Below, in pieces: positions 47,826-60,613 of a DNA stretch of 64,000 bases. The position numbers were made by a program, and so were the translations under genes. The notes under the pieces were generated by a model. That model was given only the letters and a program-made list of their open reading frames with translations. It ran no database searches and had not been told where the DNA came from. Within the stretch, counting starts at the first letter, position 1. Every line of letters begins with the position of its first letter. Source of the DNA: Cylicocyclus nassatus (Eukaryota; Nematoda; Chromadorea; Rhabditida; Strongylidae); NCBI GenBank assembly GCA_958299035.1, contig CATQJL010000001.1, positions 84,073,071 through 84,137,070 of the forward strand, written 5' to 3'.

Positions 47826-48540
47826 CTTGATGCTATATTGCTTAAAGTTAAAGCTACGTCAAATTCAATCAGCCCATGCACTTAAGCAAAACAGAAGAGC
47901 AGAAAAATATTTAGCATAATAGCATAGTATTGATTTCCTCTATTTGGGTATTACAATCACTATCGGAGTGGATTGCTCTATACAGGCACGGATTCAGACA
48001 ATTTATATAGAAGATGTCCAAAACTCGTTCGTACTTTCTCTATATTTCTACTAATTTGCATCGAAAAGTTGCAGAGTTAGTCCTGAGTTGTTTACTTCGT
48101 TTACTGCCATGTGTACAAGGCTATAAGATCTAAAGTTGTTTGGAAATCATGAAGAGAATTATTGTAACATCTCTCAGTTGATTTCGTTTTTGGCAATTGA
48201 TCATTCTTTAGTGTAACTGCCATTATGTTCAATTTACAGCAAAAGTTTATCGCTCGTTTGTCATGCGCATAAATTGGCTTTCAAATCTTAAGTGACTTCA
48301 TGTTTGAAAAGCGGGGCCATTAGAAGTCACTTGCCCATAATACAAATCTCAAACATAGAAGGAACATTATGCATGGAATACATGGGTGAAATTTGTTTTG
48401 CCCACAAAACGATAATGTATTTGTGCAAATGGAAGGAAACTTTAATCAATCCCTTCTCGAGTTGGAATTAGCCACATTCGTTAACTGCCTGATAAGTGCT
48501 TGTTCAAACTTTATGGCACACGTTCCTTTATTATTAGGTT
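47826..48540 (-). repeat. Upstream flank of gene copy 4
   Basis: Collinear with 35020-35743 and with 8207-8925 inverted. It provides the empty site for the MITE at 27623-27788. Confidence 0.7.
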
Positions 48541-51500
48541 GTCCGGAAATTAATGTTCACATAAGACATCTATATACGCCCGCTCTATATACGATTGCAT
48601 AGAAGTCAATCTGCTTTAGAAAAAAGCTGGTTCTAAGAGCAAACGCTTGCTCATCAACAAAGAAAGCCATAGGATCAGCTGGTCTTCCAACAAGTGAGGC
48701 GAAATTACTGCGATAACGCATGATTGTTAATACTAATGCAAAGAACATTGCTATGAGATTGCATGCTTTCGTTCCACATGACTGATTTTTGTAAAACACA
48801 AAATTCTGTTATATCGACAGTATGAGTTGAATGTCAAGTGTGACGGGAAAGATAGAAGAAGATGGAGCTGATTTGAAATCTGGAGGAAGTTTCTAAACAA
48901 TCGCATAGAGAAATATTAGATTGTTGCAAAAATAATGTCGTTTTGCGCGATTTTACTTTGGAAGGCTATAACTTTGTCCAGTCTTCATATTTTCGAATGC
49001 AGTCAAGACCATCAGAAACAGCAAACCTTTCGTAATTTAGTGCATATTTGCTCATACTGATGTCACAAACGGGAAGAAACCATGCTTTAAAAAACTGAAA
49101 GTTTATTTTTTGAAAACCTCGTCTTTGAGAGCTTACAACTCCCTTCTAGTTTTGTTCGTATGGCTGGCTATCAGCTTATCTTGTAGCCGCAGGCACAAGT
49201 TTACGTGTGTATAGAAAAGACTCTAACGAAGACGTTCTGCGAGAAGAAAAGATAAAAATCCAAAAATGTTCACTTTTTTGAGCCCGCTTGCTATAGACTT
49301 GTAAGCGCCAAATTATGAAAATTTGGAATTGTTAGCGCGCAGAATAGCTAAATTTCTCTTCAAATATTGTAGTTAAGGTGTGCTAATCTAAAGCTTACAG
49401 AAATGGGCGAACCTTTGGCGATTACCTTAATTATGAGAAATTTCTGACCCAAAAAGTGACAGCACCATGTATCTATTTCAAGGCGTCAATTTCTCCGTTC
49501 AGTTATCTCCAAAAATCTACATAAGCACGCAGTAGGAGTGCCAAAAGAATACTTAAGAAATCAAAATTTTTGGAGTGCCTTTGAAATTTCGTACACATTA
49601 CACTCCCAGAAATTTGACGGCAAGTGTAATATCGAACGATTTTTCATTTTTGTTCTAGAGCTACCTGTGCCATATTTTGGGGTAACGAAAGTTCCAGCCA
49701 AGGATTTCTTAGTGAAAAGTACATGAGACCATTTCCTGATACTGTAACAACAATATGAACCTATTCACATGACAGCTCACTTCCATTTTTTATAATGCAA
49801 ATATGCGTGAAGAGCGAAAAAGCATTAAAGACATAAACTAAACATTTTTTGCAAGCTATGTACTAAATCATTTTAGAAAAATTACATAAGTTATTTCTTT
49901 GCGCATCTTATGCTTCAAGCGTGCTACAAAAGCTAAAGTAGCATATAAACTCTGGAACATCATAACTATTTTTTTTTTTTTACAAATAAGCCAGTTTAGA
50001 GCACAATGAAGTGCTACAATGACTTCAGTTTCGAAATTCGTTGAAAGTAGGAGACTTCCCAATTGCCAGTTTAACACAGATTCTCCTTGCAGATTTAAGA
50101 ACTTTCTCCAGTTGTTGTCGATGTCGACGATCATCAGCCTTCTATCTCAGCTGAGGGTGTTCTCCTGTTTATTTTCTCAGTGCTCGCCTGCTAGGGACCA
50201 CATGTCATCGCTCCCTGTGTCGTTGAAGTGCTGATTTGGGTAATCTGAGGGGGGGGGGGAGAGTGGTGATATGGTGGTAAATCATGCGCTAATGATGGCT
50301 AGTTGCGGCTCACAAAGAAAGCATTTGATACTATACCCGATGCTGAGAAAGTGTTCCTAAAAAATGATTGTAAACCAAGCTGAAAAAATTTTCAAAGAGC
50401 AAAATTTAATCACAAGAATCTTTGAAAACTTCTATTCTGATCCTTCTGACCATATGATTATCGACATATTATGTTGGAACATAAGTCTGGCACAAAAAAT
50501 TCCAGAAAATAGATTGAAATGTCCAGAGCAGCCTTTCAACTGTAAGTATCTTTTTCATTGTATAACTTATATGCAATATTTTATGATATAAATTAGTGAT
50601 TTTATTCCAAATGACAAAACACAAAAATAAAAATTTGGAATTTACAACTTCTCGCAGAGACGTTATATCCTAAATAGCCTTAAAGGTAGTGTCCCGACAA
50701 GATGGAGGTGCTTGTAGTAGGCTAAGGATTTTTCAGTTAAAGTTGAGCGAAGCTCATTTGGCCAACGGTCCCATCCTGGAAGTTCAAAACTGTCAATTTT
50801 CTTGTAATAGGTCCATTTCGGAGCTCTATCTAGTGTTGATAAGAGCCTTCACTCCATTCACCTCCAAGGGCGCTTTTTCACCCTATCCATGAAATCTCCC
50901 AAACTTCCCAAACTCATTCTTTTGCATATCATCGTGTTGCGGAAGTCATGCTCTTTCGAATGAGCCTATGCGCAGGCTTGTAGAATGACCGCAGGTCGAG
51001 CTACAAACCTGCAAGCGGTGCAGCTCAGCGGTAAGATGCAGGTGGGTCATGTGCACACACTGTCAAGAGCCATTTTCAGCAAAGAAACTGACCGGTACAT
51101 ATCCGATGCATAGAAGATGGCAAAGAGCATCTATTTTATCCGAATAGCTTTGTTGGGATGCCTTGAATAGGCTTCCATGTGGAGAAATTTGGCTTGCAAA
51201 AGGAATTAGAAGTTATTTTTTGGAAAAACGCAAAATAAAACTCAAGCTTGGGTTTTTTTAGAAGTAACCACTATCTGATTATTGTCCTCGGTGAGCTCTA
51301 AAATAATCTCTCAGGAAAATTTTGTTTGCCTCAAAAAATACGTAAAGGAAAATTTTCGCGTTCGCACAATTACTGTTTGCGACATTATGACGCTGCCATT
51401 TTCGGACTTTCTTCAAGAAAAGATTTTTAAGTTTTTTAGAATTCATTTCTTCCAGAAAGCGCAATGTGTCGATTGTAGCTTTTGAAGAGCTCTATCACTC

Positions 51501-53645
51501 ATGCCCCTCATTTTTTCATCTTTCTTTTCCATCCGAAAATGAGCGATGAAAAAAGAAAGACTACTTGTCCGCAACTTTTTGGCACAGCTCCGCCTCCGCG
51601 TTGATATAGACGAGGCGAAAATATTCACTATGATGCAGATTACAGACAGCAGCAAGTTAGGAAGTCATGCAAGTCAAAAAGCAGATAGGCTTATCTGAAC
51701 GAATGACGGGCCTCAAGAAAAAGTAATTTTTTCCAAACTCTGAAGAATACATTTACTCATTATTAGTTGAAATTTTGAGAAGATCTACAATTTTGATCAG
51801 CATTCGCTGCAGCTTTTATTAAAATTTCCATTTCTTGGGCAGGTGTAACAAATGCGAGATTTTTCTTGGGTATCAAGTTAGTTAACACAGATTCCAAATC
51901 ATATTGACTGATTGCATCACCTGTAAATTTGGCCGCACTTTTGAAAACCGGGACAATCCCTTTGTATTAGAAGATTTTTGGGGAGTGGGAGGGGGGGGGG
52001 GAGGGAGGGGGGGAGGGAAGAGGAAAAGGGAAGAAGCGCGATAAATACTCTTCTTATTGTTAGGTATAGAGGGCGTTAATCACCCCTTGAAGTTCCTTCT
52101 TTTGAGGCATTCTTTGATTTTTCGCGAGTTATGGCTATAGGACAGTCGCTTCCAAAGAAAATCAGATAGATAACAACTGTTCTAATGAAATAGATAAGAA
52201 CACACTGCCTTCACGACTTCGTAGCCAGTGAGAGCATTGGCAGAGATTTTGCGACTCAATTATGAGGGGGGGGGGGCTCTGGCTCTTAATTTATTTTAGA
52301 ATAATTCTTCAAAAATTTTTTGGAGATCCGTAAACTCCTCCATTTTCAATGAAATTGCTTGAAATATTATAAATTAGAAAGTTAAATTTGTCATATGGCG
52401 ACAACAGACCTGTTGAAGGCAAACACGCGCTGCATTTTCTAACCTTTAATCACCGAAAAGTTGAAAAGCCCAAAAATTTTTAACTTTAGTTCCTTATTCG
52501 TTTTCATAACGTAGGACCTAGCTTGTGTCTATTTGCTGATATGAATTCTCTGCGAGAAGCCTAAGTTCCAAATTTTTATTTTTAGGATTTGTCATTCGAA
52601 ATAAAATCACTCATGTATACCATAAAATATTTACAATAATTTATACAAAGTAAAAGATACGATAAGATAGATAGTTCGAAACGGTGTTCTGGGCATTCTT
52701 AGATGCATTTTTGGAATTTTTGGTGCAACTTATGTTCCAACTCAATGCCTCCATGACAATCATGTGGCCAGAAGAATTAGAGTAGAATCTTCAAGATTTT
52801 GATCACGAAACTTCCCTCATTGACAATTTTTCCAGTTTTCTCAATCATATTAAATGATTTCTCTGTAAAATCCGCAACGAGCCGTCATTAGCGCTTGGTT
52901 TTGCCACCGCTCCCATCCCCCCTCCCCTCCCTCCTCGACCAAATTAGCACTTCAGCGACATGGAAAGCTGGCATGTGGTCCCTGCAGGCAAGTACTGAGA
53001 AAATAAACAGGAAATACGCTCAGTTGAAATAGGAGGCTGATGACCGTCAACATCGACAACAACTGGAGACCGCGCATCAGCATCAACGAAGTGAAACATG
53101 CGAGTACCGTAGTACAAATGCCGTAATTCACGGATTTTTTCGTTTGCATCAAAGATTAGAAAAATGCAAACAAAGAAACAGTTCAAACAATACCGGTGCT
53201 GAGCAAGTCTTACTGGAATTTCTTCGTAACAAGAGTTTCTGCTGATGTTGCGATCGGGATGTTCCTACTTCAATCGAAAATCAGTTTGTTCTCTCTGGAA
53301 TGAAGTGATCACTTTATATTGGGCTTTTAACTGCCGTTTTTGTTAGAAAATTTCATAACGTCCCCAATATGGACTTTTTTGCTTTGTAGTAGGCCTTAGA
53401 CTTATAGAGCTCAAGCATAATATCTTCAATTCTCTCAAAAGGTAAACTACTGAAGTTTAGGAGAATGTTTTATGAAGTTTGCAACTACCCATTTCTTTCG
53501 GGTTCATCTCTCTAATCCTTTTTCGCTCTCTAGTATATTTGCATGATAGAAAATGAATGTAATCTGTCATGTGATTTTTCATATGGGTGTCAGAGTATCA
53601 AATAGGAAATGGTGTCATCAGTAATTTTGTCTAGTAGAAAGTAGT
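48540..53645 (-). repeat. Segmental duplication A, inverted copy
   Basis: Inverted relative of 16690-24960 lacking the 21162-23573 insertion. The G-rich tract near 51987-52018 and the shared landmarks (TGACGGGCCTCAAGAAAAAG, CACTCCATTCACCTCCAAGG) align. The small frames are not supported as genes. Confidence 0.7.
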
Positions 53646-56600
53646 ATTTTCTATAGCGCTGCCACCTTGATACTAATTGCTGAGTCAAATTCGTCAAATT
53701 TGTCAAATTCGCAATCAGCCCATGCACTAAAGCAAAACAGAAGAGCAGAAGAATAAATTTCTACTATCGAAGTGGGCAGCTCTATAGAAGCTACGAAATA
53801 AAGACACTTATACAGAACAGCATGTAGGTAGCATAGGTGCTCTATAAAGGTCACGAAATACGATCACTCATACAGAATCACATCTTCAAAACTCAGTCAA
53901 GGTCTTTCTACATTTTACAAATTTACTGATTTGCGTGAAAAGCTGCAGAATTAGCTCTGAATTGCTTAATCAGTTCGATGTTCCAAGGCTATAAGATCTA
54001 AAGTTGTTTGAAAATCATAAAGAGAATTATTGTAGCATTTGTTAGTTGATCTTGTTTTTGAAAGTTGATCGTTCGGTGTAACTGCCATTGTTTTCCACTT
54101 ACAGCAAAGGTTTATCGCTTACATTTGTTATGTGCATAAACTGAATTTCATATCTAAATGACTACGCGTTGAAAGGGAGTCATTACAAATTTCAGTTGTC
54201 TTTAGCTCTAATCTCAAACATAGAAGGAACACTTTGCATGGAATACATGGTTGGTTTGCCCATAATGAAGATAATCTATTTGTGCAAATGGAAAGAAACT
54301 TTGATCAGTATTTGATTCTCGAGTTGGAAATAAAATACCGTTCGCATTTTGTGAGATAAAGACGCGAACCGAAGTAGACTCACGCGAGGTTGTGTGGGTT
54401 GGGAGACGGTCGCGAGTTATGTAACGGTCGTCAGATTCATGTGACATCGTCGTCGCGTGGCCACATCTCGCTTTAGAGTGGAGAAATTTTGAATCCAAGG
54501 ACACCATTTGGAAGTAGGTACGGTGGGCTTACGGTAGAAAGTCTATTTATAGAGATACGCTTGAAGCTCTGCAAAGAGGGCTTACTCGATCTGTTCATTA
54601 CAGAATAATATTTATTTTTTACAGTGGTGGTATACTGTAGAGTTACATTATCTCTATGATGAGGACCAATTTGCACATATACATGTTTGGAAATTTGCTC
54701 AGAGGGGCTTTCAGATGCGATTATAATAAACTGACTCATTGACTCTCTCATGCGATTGATGTGAGCACGGTAAGTGTACTGTAGTCTGCCAGGTTTAACT
54801 AATTTTTCCAAGTTTCTCATCAGATGGGTTACTTAGGTTGATCACATGCACTACACGATTTGAACAGTTATGACTTTAGAATGTAAAAATGCCCGGCGAT
54901 ATTCGTCGCCGACTTCGCGGAACTCGCCAACTTGGTCGAATTCGCCAAATTCGCCGATTTCGCTGAGATTTTCACGTTCTACTGTCATAACTGTAATTGC
55001 AGGCCACCGTGAGTGAGATATCGTGGAATACTCCACAAAAACCGGATGTAGTTGATTCTAAACGTCCACTTTATCATATTTGATCGTATTAAACGCAAGA
55101 TCTCAAAACATTAGTCTTCATGTCCCAGCGAAGCAAATTAACCTCCTTCAAACAACTAAGGATCTTGTTCCGCAAAGTGAGAGTCGAGCAGAACGTTTGT
55201 CAGTTTTGTTAGCTGTCTACCACAATTTTGTAAGCTAGAAATTCTTACTGTATCGCACTTATTAAAGCTTACGTTTATATGAAAGCTTTCATGGCTGTGT
55301 AAATATCATTGCCATTTTCAATATCAACTTCCAATTTCATACGAAAGGTCGCATCACGAAAAGGTGAAAGGCGGCGAATGATTGAGGTATGCCGTTGAGA
55401 GTTCCCAAAGAAACAACAATTACATGACATGACACTATGAAAGTACTATTAGTCCATGCTCTCCCTTTTCTTTATAAAAGCGAAATCTTTGAACTGAATG
55501 GAACTGCTTCTTGCTTAAGTGTTGTAAATTTTTTCCCATTTTAAAGCCGAAAATCCTCAGTTGGTACTTATTTGCTATTTCTGATTTTGAAGCATATCAA
55601 ATTCTAGAAAAGAGATTCATTCTGTGTATCCCATAAGTCAATACGTAGCATGAAAATTGTGTTTTGTTTTTAGTACGAGACAATTTGAAAAACTGTAAAT
55701 CTTTTTTTAAATTGTAGAATTGCTTTGTGGTATCTCTTTCACTTTCATAAAAAGTTTCACACATTTCAAACGAGTTAGCCATTTCTTCCAAAGTAAATTT
55801 TTCGTTCATGATATTTGCAAGTAAAAAACAGCCGGGTAACCTTGAACACCATTTTCCTTCCTCTTTGAGACCCTACTCTGTCGGAGGAAATTCAACAGCG
55901 TGTAGCCTTGAAAATTTTTGCCTTTTGCTCATGAACTTACAAACCTTTTTCGAATGTGTATAAAGTCGTTGAGTAAAAACATTCGAGACTATACCAACGT
56001 TAGAGTTGGCTTAGTAATTTCACTTACGTCAATTTTTAATGAAAAGGGTGCCTGTTTTAGCCTCACGATGTCGAAACTGCACTGGATTCGAGTGGCGGTC
56101 AGTAATTTTCCGTTTCTTCAACGAGTTCCATCCCCGCGCATTTTTTCGTCTCTCCTCGGACTTGATCTAATTCAGAGGGAAAGCATTGATTGGAGTGTAG
56201 GCGAACCAAAATGGATTGTTAACACGTTTAAGACCGCGAAATCGCGCGCGGCGAATAAGAGTGTACTCTCAGCCGTTAGCCTATAAAGAGACCTTAATTC
56301 GCAGCTTGTGGGCTACATCTGTAATTAGCATGTCAGGTAAGCTCCATACCGAAAGGACTTTTGTGCTTTCTTGAAAGATAGGATTAGGAACTCAGTTTCA
56401 AATAGTATTCAAAAGTATCTATGTTGTATACGGAACACATTATTATCGAAAATACGGTTTTTCTCCTTGAAATCGAAGCAAAGTAAAGGTGCGACGTCGC
56501 ACGCGTCGTTCGTCCTATATTTGTTTGGGAGATATGAGGATAAATCGCAGAATTGAACGAAGTGCGGCAACGCGAACCGTTGCGAGACGGTCGCCCGCCA

Positions 56601-58110
56601 ATCTAATTTGCGCCTAAACTGGGTTCGAACGCACTGTGAGAGGTAATTACAGATATGGAAGAAGTAAGCTGAGTAATAAGTAAATTCAGACGAGCTTGTC
56701 CTCGGTGACTATGATCAGCGCAACAGAAATCATAACTTTGAATGGACTTAAATCTTACCTTCACAGCCAACACCTCGGCATTGAAAGTGCAAATGTAATG
56801 GATGTTTTATTTACAGATTTTCATCAAGATGCTGCTATTGTCAGTTTCCAACATCTCTCAATGAAAATGTTTTCAATCTCAAAATGAAACTCTTTGGAGC
56901 AAAGCATTAGAGCTGCAAGAACGCTCCGATTCTACTCGTAATTTAGGTGTTCCATCTAGTTCTAAGAAACCAGAATTAATGATGTGTTACATGCATTACG
57001 CTCCTTCCATGTTAGAAGACAAAGTTATGAATTTGGCAATTTTCATGACATATAGGGCACGTCTCAAAGTTGATTCGAGACACATAACACTTGTGATGTG
57101 GAACATATGTAATAGCGAACACACAGCTCGCAATCGTAAAGATCGGTTTGCAGTTGGTGATATTCACATATTATCAAGCAAGAAGCGGTTGCGCAAAAAA
57201 CGGTCAAAACAAAAGCCGTAAGATTTCATAAAGTTGGTATGAACTTTCATTTTGAAAATCTAAATTCATTTCGCTAACGTCACCTCCCCTTGCTCCTCAG
57301 CGATGAAGTACCCTTTGATCCAACGGGATTGGCGGCTGGAAACCGATCTGTCGTGCCCGCAACGCATTCTGCGTCTCTCTCGCGAGCGTGCTCTCCGATC
57401 ATTCTCTAGCCTTAATTAGGCCTTGAAGCCCCGCAGCCGCCGATCCCATTGAAAGGGTACATGCATACGGAACGTAAATGCTCTTGGAATTATCTCTGGA
57501 AATTTCATTCTCTAGCTACGAGTGGTAGCTTTCATGAATAGTCAGATAAAATCTAAGCAGTAATTTGTCAAAAAAATTTGTGATGAATGGAATGTAAGCC
57601 ATGTTTTGAAGTGCATGAATATGAGTTCTGAGTACAGCCCTATTTAATTAATTTTTTCCAACGTTAAGAGCCAATTTCATGTATAGAGCTTCTCGTTAAT
57701 TTTTAAGTGCGCTATGACAAGTGTAGTATTGCAAAAGTAACTACCTCAAAACAAGTGGTTTATATACTTTGGACCAAATCGAAATTATTCGATTATTCGA
57801 ATAATTCATTCGAATGCGAAATATTCGAAAATCGAATTTTCAAAAATTTCAAGTTTCGAATATTATTCGGTAGTCGAATAATATTCGAATATTCTAAAAG
57901 TGTCCTCCCCCCTTCCCCCCCCCCCTCCCTCTCCACAAAGAAAGATCTGAGAATTTGTGTAGCAGATTTTTACGTACGCTGATTTTGCTACACACGAGTT
58001 CAAACTTTCCAAATGTAATCATGTTTTGAAAATCATTGAAAAACTTTGTGTACCTTATGTGCACCTGGCATAAGTTGTGAAAAAATCACTACATATATTG
58101 CAACCTTTAT
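53646..58110 (+). repeat. Segmental duplication B, copy 2, starting at an orphan promoter
   Basis: Starts at TATAGCGCTGCCACCTTGATAC (53652 onward), which is the promoter of the six-Cys genes, but duplication A sequence replaces the coding region. It then follows the gene upstream flank to about 54480 and copy B1 to about 58110. Contains the MITE at 57309-57461 and an ATTCGAATA cluster at 57780-57900. Confidence 0.7.
56222..56530 (+). repeat. Dispersed repeat with CCGCGAAATCGCGCGCG
   Basis: Resembles 61740-62120 (AACACGTTT..GACCGCGAAATCGCGCG, AGAGTGTACT, GAGCCGTTAG, CTGTAATTAGCATGTC). Absent from duplication B copy 1, so it was inserted after that duplication. Confidence 0.65.
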
Positions 58111-58604
58111 ATAAATATATTAATTGTCTTTAGGAGTTTAACGTAAAATGATCGACCGGCCTTTTCTGGTTCCCCCGTGGGCAAGATACGGCTCTTGATG
58201 TCTCAAAACCCTCTTCATTTCTCTATGGTAATTGGAGCGATAAGTCGCTTACTGTAAGTCTAAGTTGATGTCAGCCCACAGATCTACATACTTTCGGCGC
58301 CTCTGTATATCAACCCACAACTCTCAATGGAGAGTATATGATCTTCTTTGAAGTTTTACAATTCTCTTCACAATCATCAGGAATACGCTTTCAGGTTTCA
58401 AATCTCTTGACATCAGAACTAAGCCGTCATAAATTGCAACCCAAAAAACTATTCTCATTACTTACCTGAAACAACAAATTGTTAGATATTTTGGTCTCTA
58501 ATAGGCAGTCTCATCTCACTGATTTCAAATATTCGAATAGCATTGGAAAATCAATGATATTCGAATCAAGTAATTTCCAAATTTGAATAACGAATGATAT
58601 TTGA

Positions 58605-60045
58605 TATAATAAAGCGCGTGTCTGTCTGTTTGTCTGTGAGTGTGTTTATGTCTGTCTGTCACGAAATTCATAGAGCGTGTTGTGGGCAAGAAAATGAGCT
58701 GAAATTTTGGTTATGGCACCCTACCAGCATGTAGATAAAAAGTGCAAAAGCACAAGCTGATCCGATGATTGGGACCTTTGAAAAGTGCGCGTCAAACGGT
58801 CCACGCGGCTTTTGGCACGCAAAACTAGGTCGCTAATTCCACTTTTTGCGAAGTCATGAATTGTCTGACGAGTAAATCTGCGCCTCATGAATTCTAGGCC
58901 GAAAACTGCTCAAAAAGTTTGGTTTTCTGCGAAAACAGCGCCAAGAAGTGGTAATCGCTTAGATAGTCGATTTGGCAAGGTTCTACCTTAAAATTTGAAA
59001 AGATTTTTGCACGAAAATTTAGCTTAAAGTGACTATTATCCTTATGAACGACTACCAAGCCAAAACAAACTCAGTAATCTATTCAAATTCGCAGGTGTTC
59101 CTTTGCGACAAGTTCTTTTTGCTCAAAATTACCGATCTTACGTGGAGATGCTTCAAGAATGAACAGTTGTTTATTATTTATTGGTGATGTTCAGCATCGC
59201 ATGGTGGGTTTCGAAGTCATCATTATGCGAACGTGAGAAAGGCAAACGGATAGGAGATCCAGTGATAATCGAAGATTATTCAAAGTCGAGTATTCGATCC
59301 ATTAAAAAATATCATTCGGTAGTCTATTATTCGGAACCAGTGCGTCACCTCTGCTTCGCAGAGGTTCGCATTGGTCCTATTATCCGTATGCGTTACCCGT
59401 TCCCGTAATAATGACATTGACACTTACCGCGCTATGCAGACTATCACGATGGATTTGTAAACAACTACTCATTCCTAAGACTTTTTCATGTGAGATCGGT
59501 AATTTCGATTGGATGAAACTTTTCCCAAAAAACAAATGCAGATTTGAATCGGTTTTTGGACTTTTCATGGCTTGGTTTTTGCCATAAGATGCAATAATCA
59601 CTGTGGGCTACATCTCCGTGCAAAAATCCTCGCAAATGATCGGGTAAAATCTTGGCAAATTGAACATTTACACAACAAATACTTTTTGGCGCCGTTTTCG
59701 CAAAGTAATGAACTTTAGTTCAATTTTTTAGGCTAAAGTCCATGGCTTGCAGATTAACTTGTCAAACATATCCGTGACTTTGCAAAAGGTCTTGCTAAAG
59801 GCTCAGTTTTACTGACCAAAAGCCAAGTGGATCCGTCTGAAGTGTGATTTTCAAAGGATCCACTGGACGGATCCGCTCAAGCTTCAGTATATTGGACTCT
59901 CATGCTGGTAGCATGCGCTGTGCAAAATTTTGGCTCAAGATGTTGGCTGTCAACCGTTCCACGATTTTCGTGACAGACAGACAGACTTACACACACACAC
60001 ATCCACACAAAAACACGTAAACATCCTTAGCCCGTTATTATAAGT
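58605..60045. mobile_element. 1.4-kb imperfect foldback element
   Basis: The two halves are long imperfect inverted repeats. Outer TGTCTGTCTG versus CAGACAGACAGACTT, then CACGAAA, a CTACCAGCATG box, a CTTTTGG box and an inner GCGAAAACAGCGCCAAGAAG versus GCGAAAACGGCGCCAAAAAG. The ends fade, so limits are approximate. The centre carries the GCGAAGCAGAGGTGACGCAC box shared with 590-615. No transposase seen. 60045-60300 holds nothing recognised. Confidence 0.65.
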
Positions 60046-60302
60046 AATGATTTTTAATTGCTAAATAATACTCGATATTCGGATATTTGTTTAAGAATTC
60101 CAAGTTTACTAAATATAGTAGATTATCGTCACTATGCCCCGGTTTCTGCCATTCTCGTCGCGCCCATTGTTACTATCTTATATTAATTCGCAAGGGAAAA
60201 TGCCTTCCATGAAATTATGGTCAAAGTACCGATAAAACCCTTTCGACGCCACCTTCATTTTGCAAGCATATGCCCACGTTCTATCGTCAAGTCGTCAATG
60301 CA

Positions 60303-60430
60303 TGGACTGACCGTAAATTGCGGAGCACACGCGGCGCCTCTGTGTCACTGAAGCACGATCACTAACGAATATTGTACCGATACAAGCGTTTGGCCGCCCG
60401 GCTTGTGCTCCGCAATCTACGGTCAATCCA
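60303..60430. mobile_element. MITE with CCGTAAATTGCGGAGCAC ends, copy 2
   Basis: 26-bp inverted ends with two mismatches. Relative of 46894-47020, located in the downstream flank of copy 6, a similar position to that in copy 4. Confidence 0.75.
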
Positions 60431-60613
60431 ATGACTCTGCGGTATGTGGAGTTTTCGGGCGTGCAGAAATGGATCAGGTTTAGCGTATGATAATTGCAAT
60501 TCAGAACGCATAATCGATGCCATCAACTTATACCGAAGTCATTACCAATAACATTGTGACGTTTTCTGATTTTATATTGCGGAAGACAACTTGCAATTCA
60601 CAAGAAGGACAAA

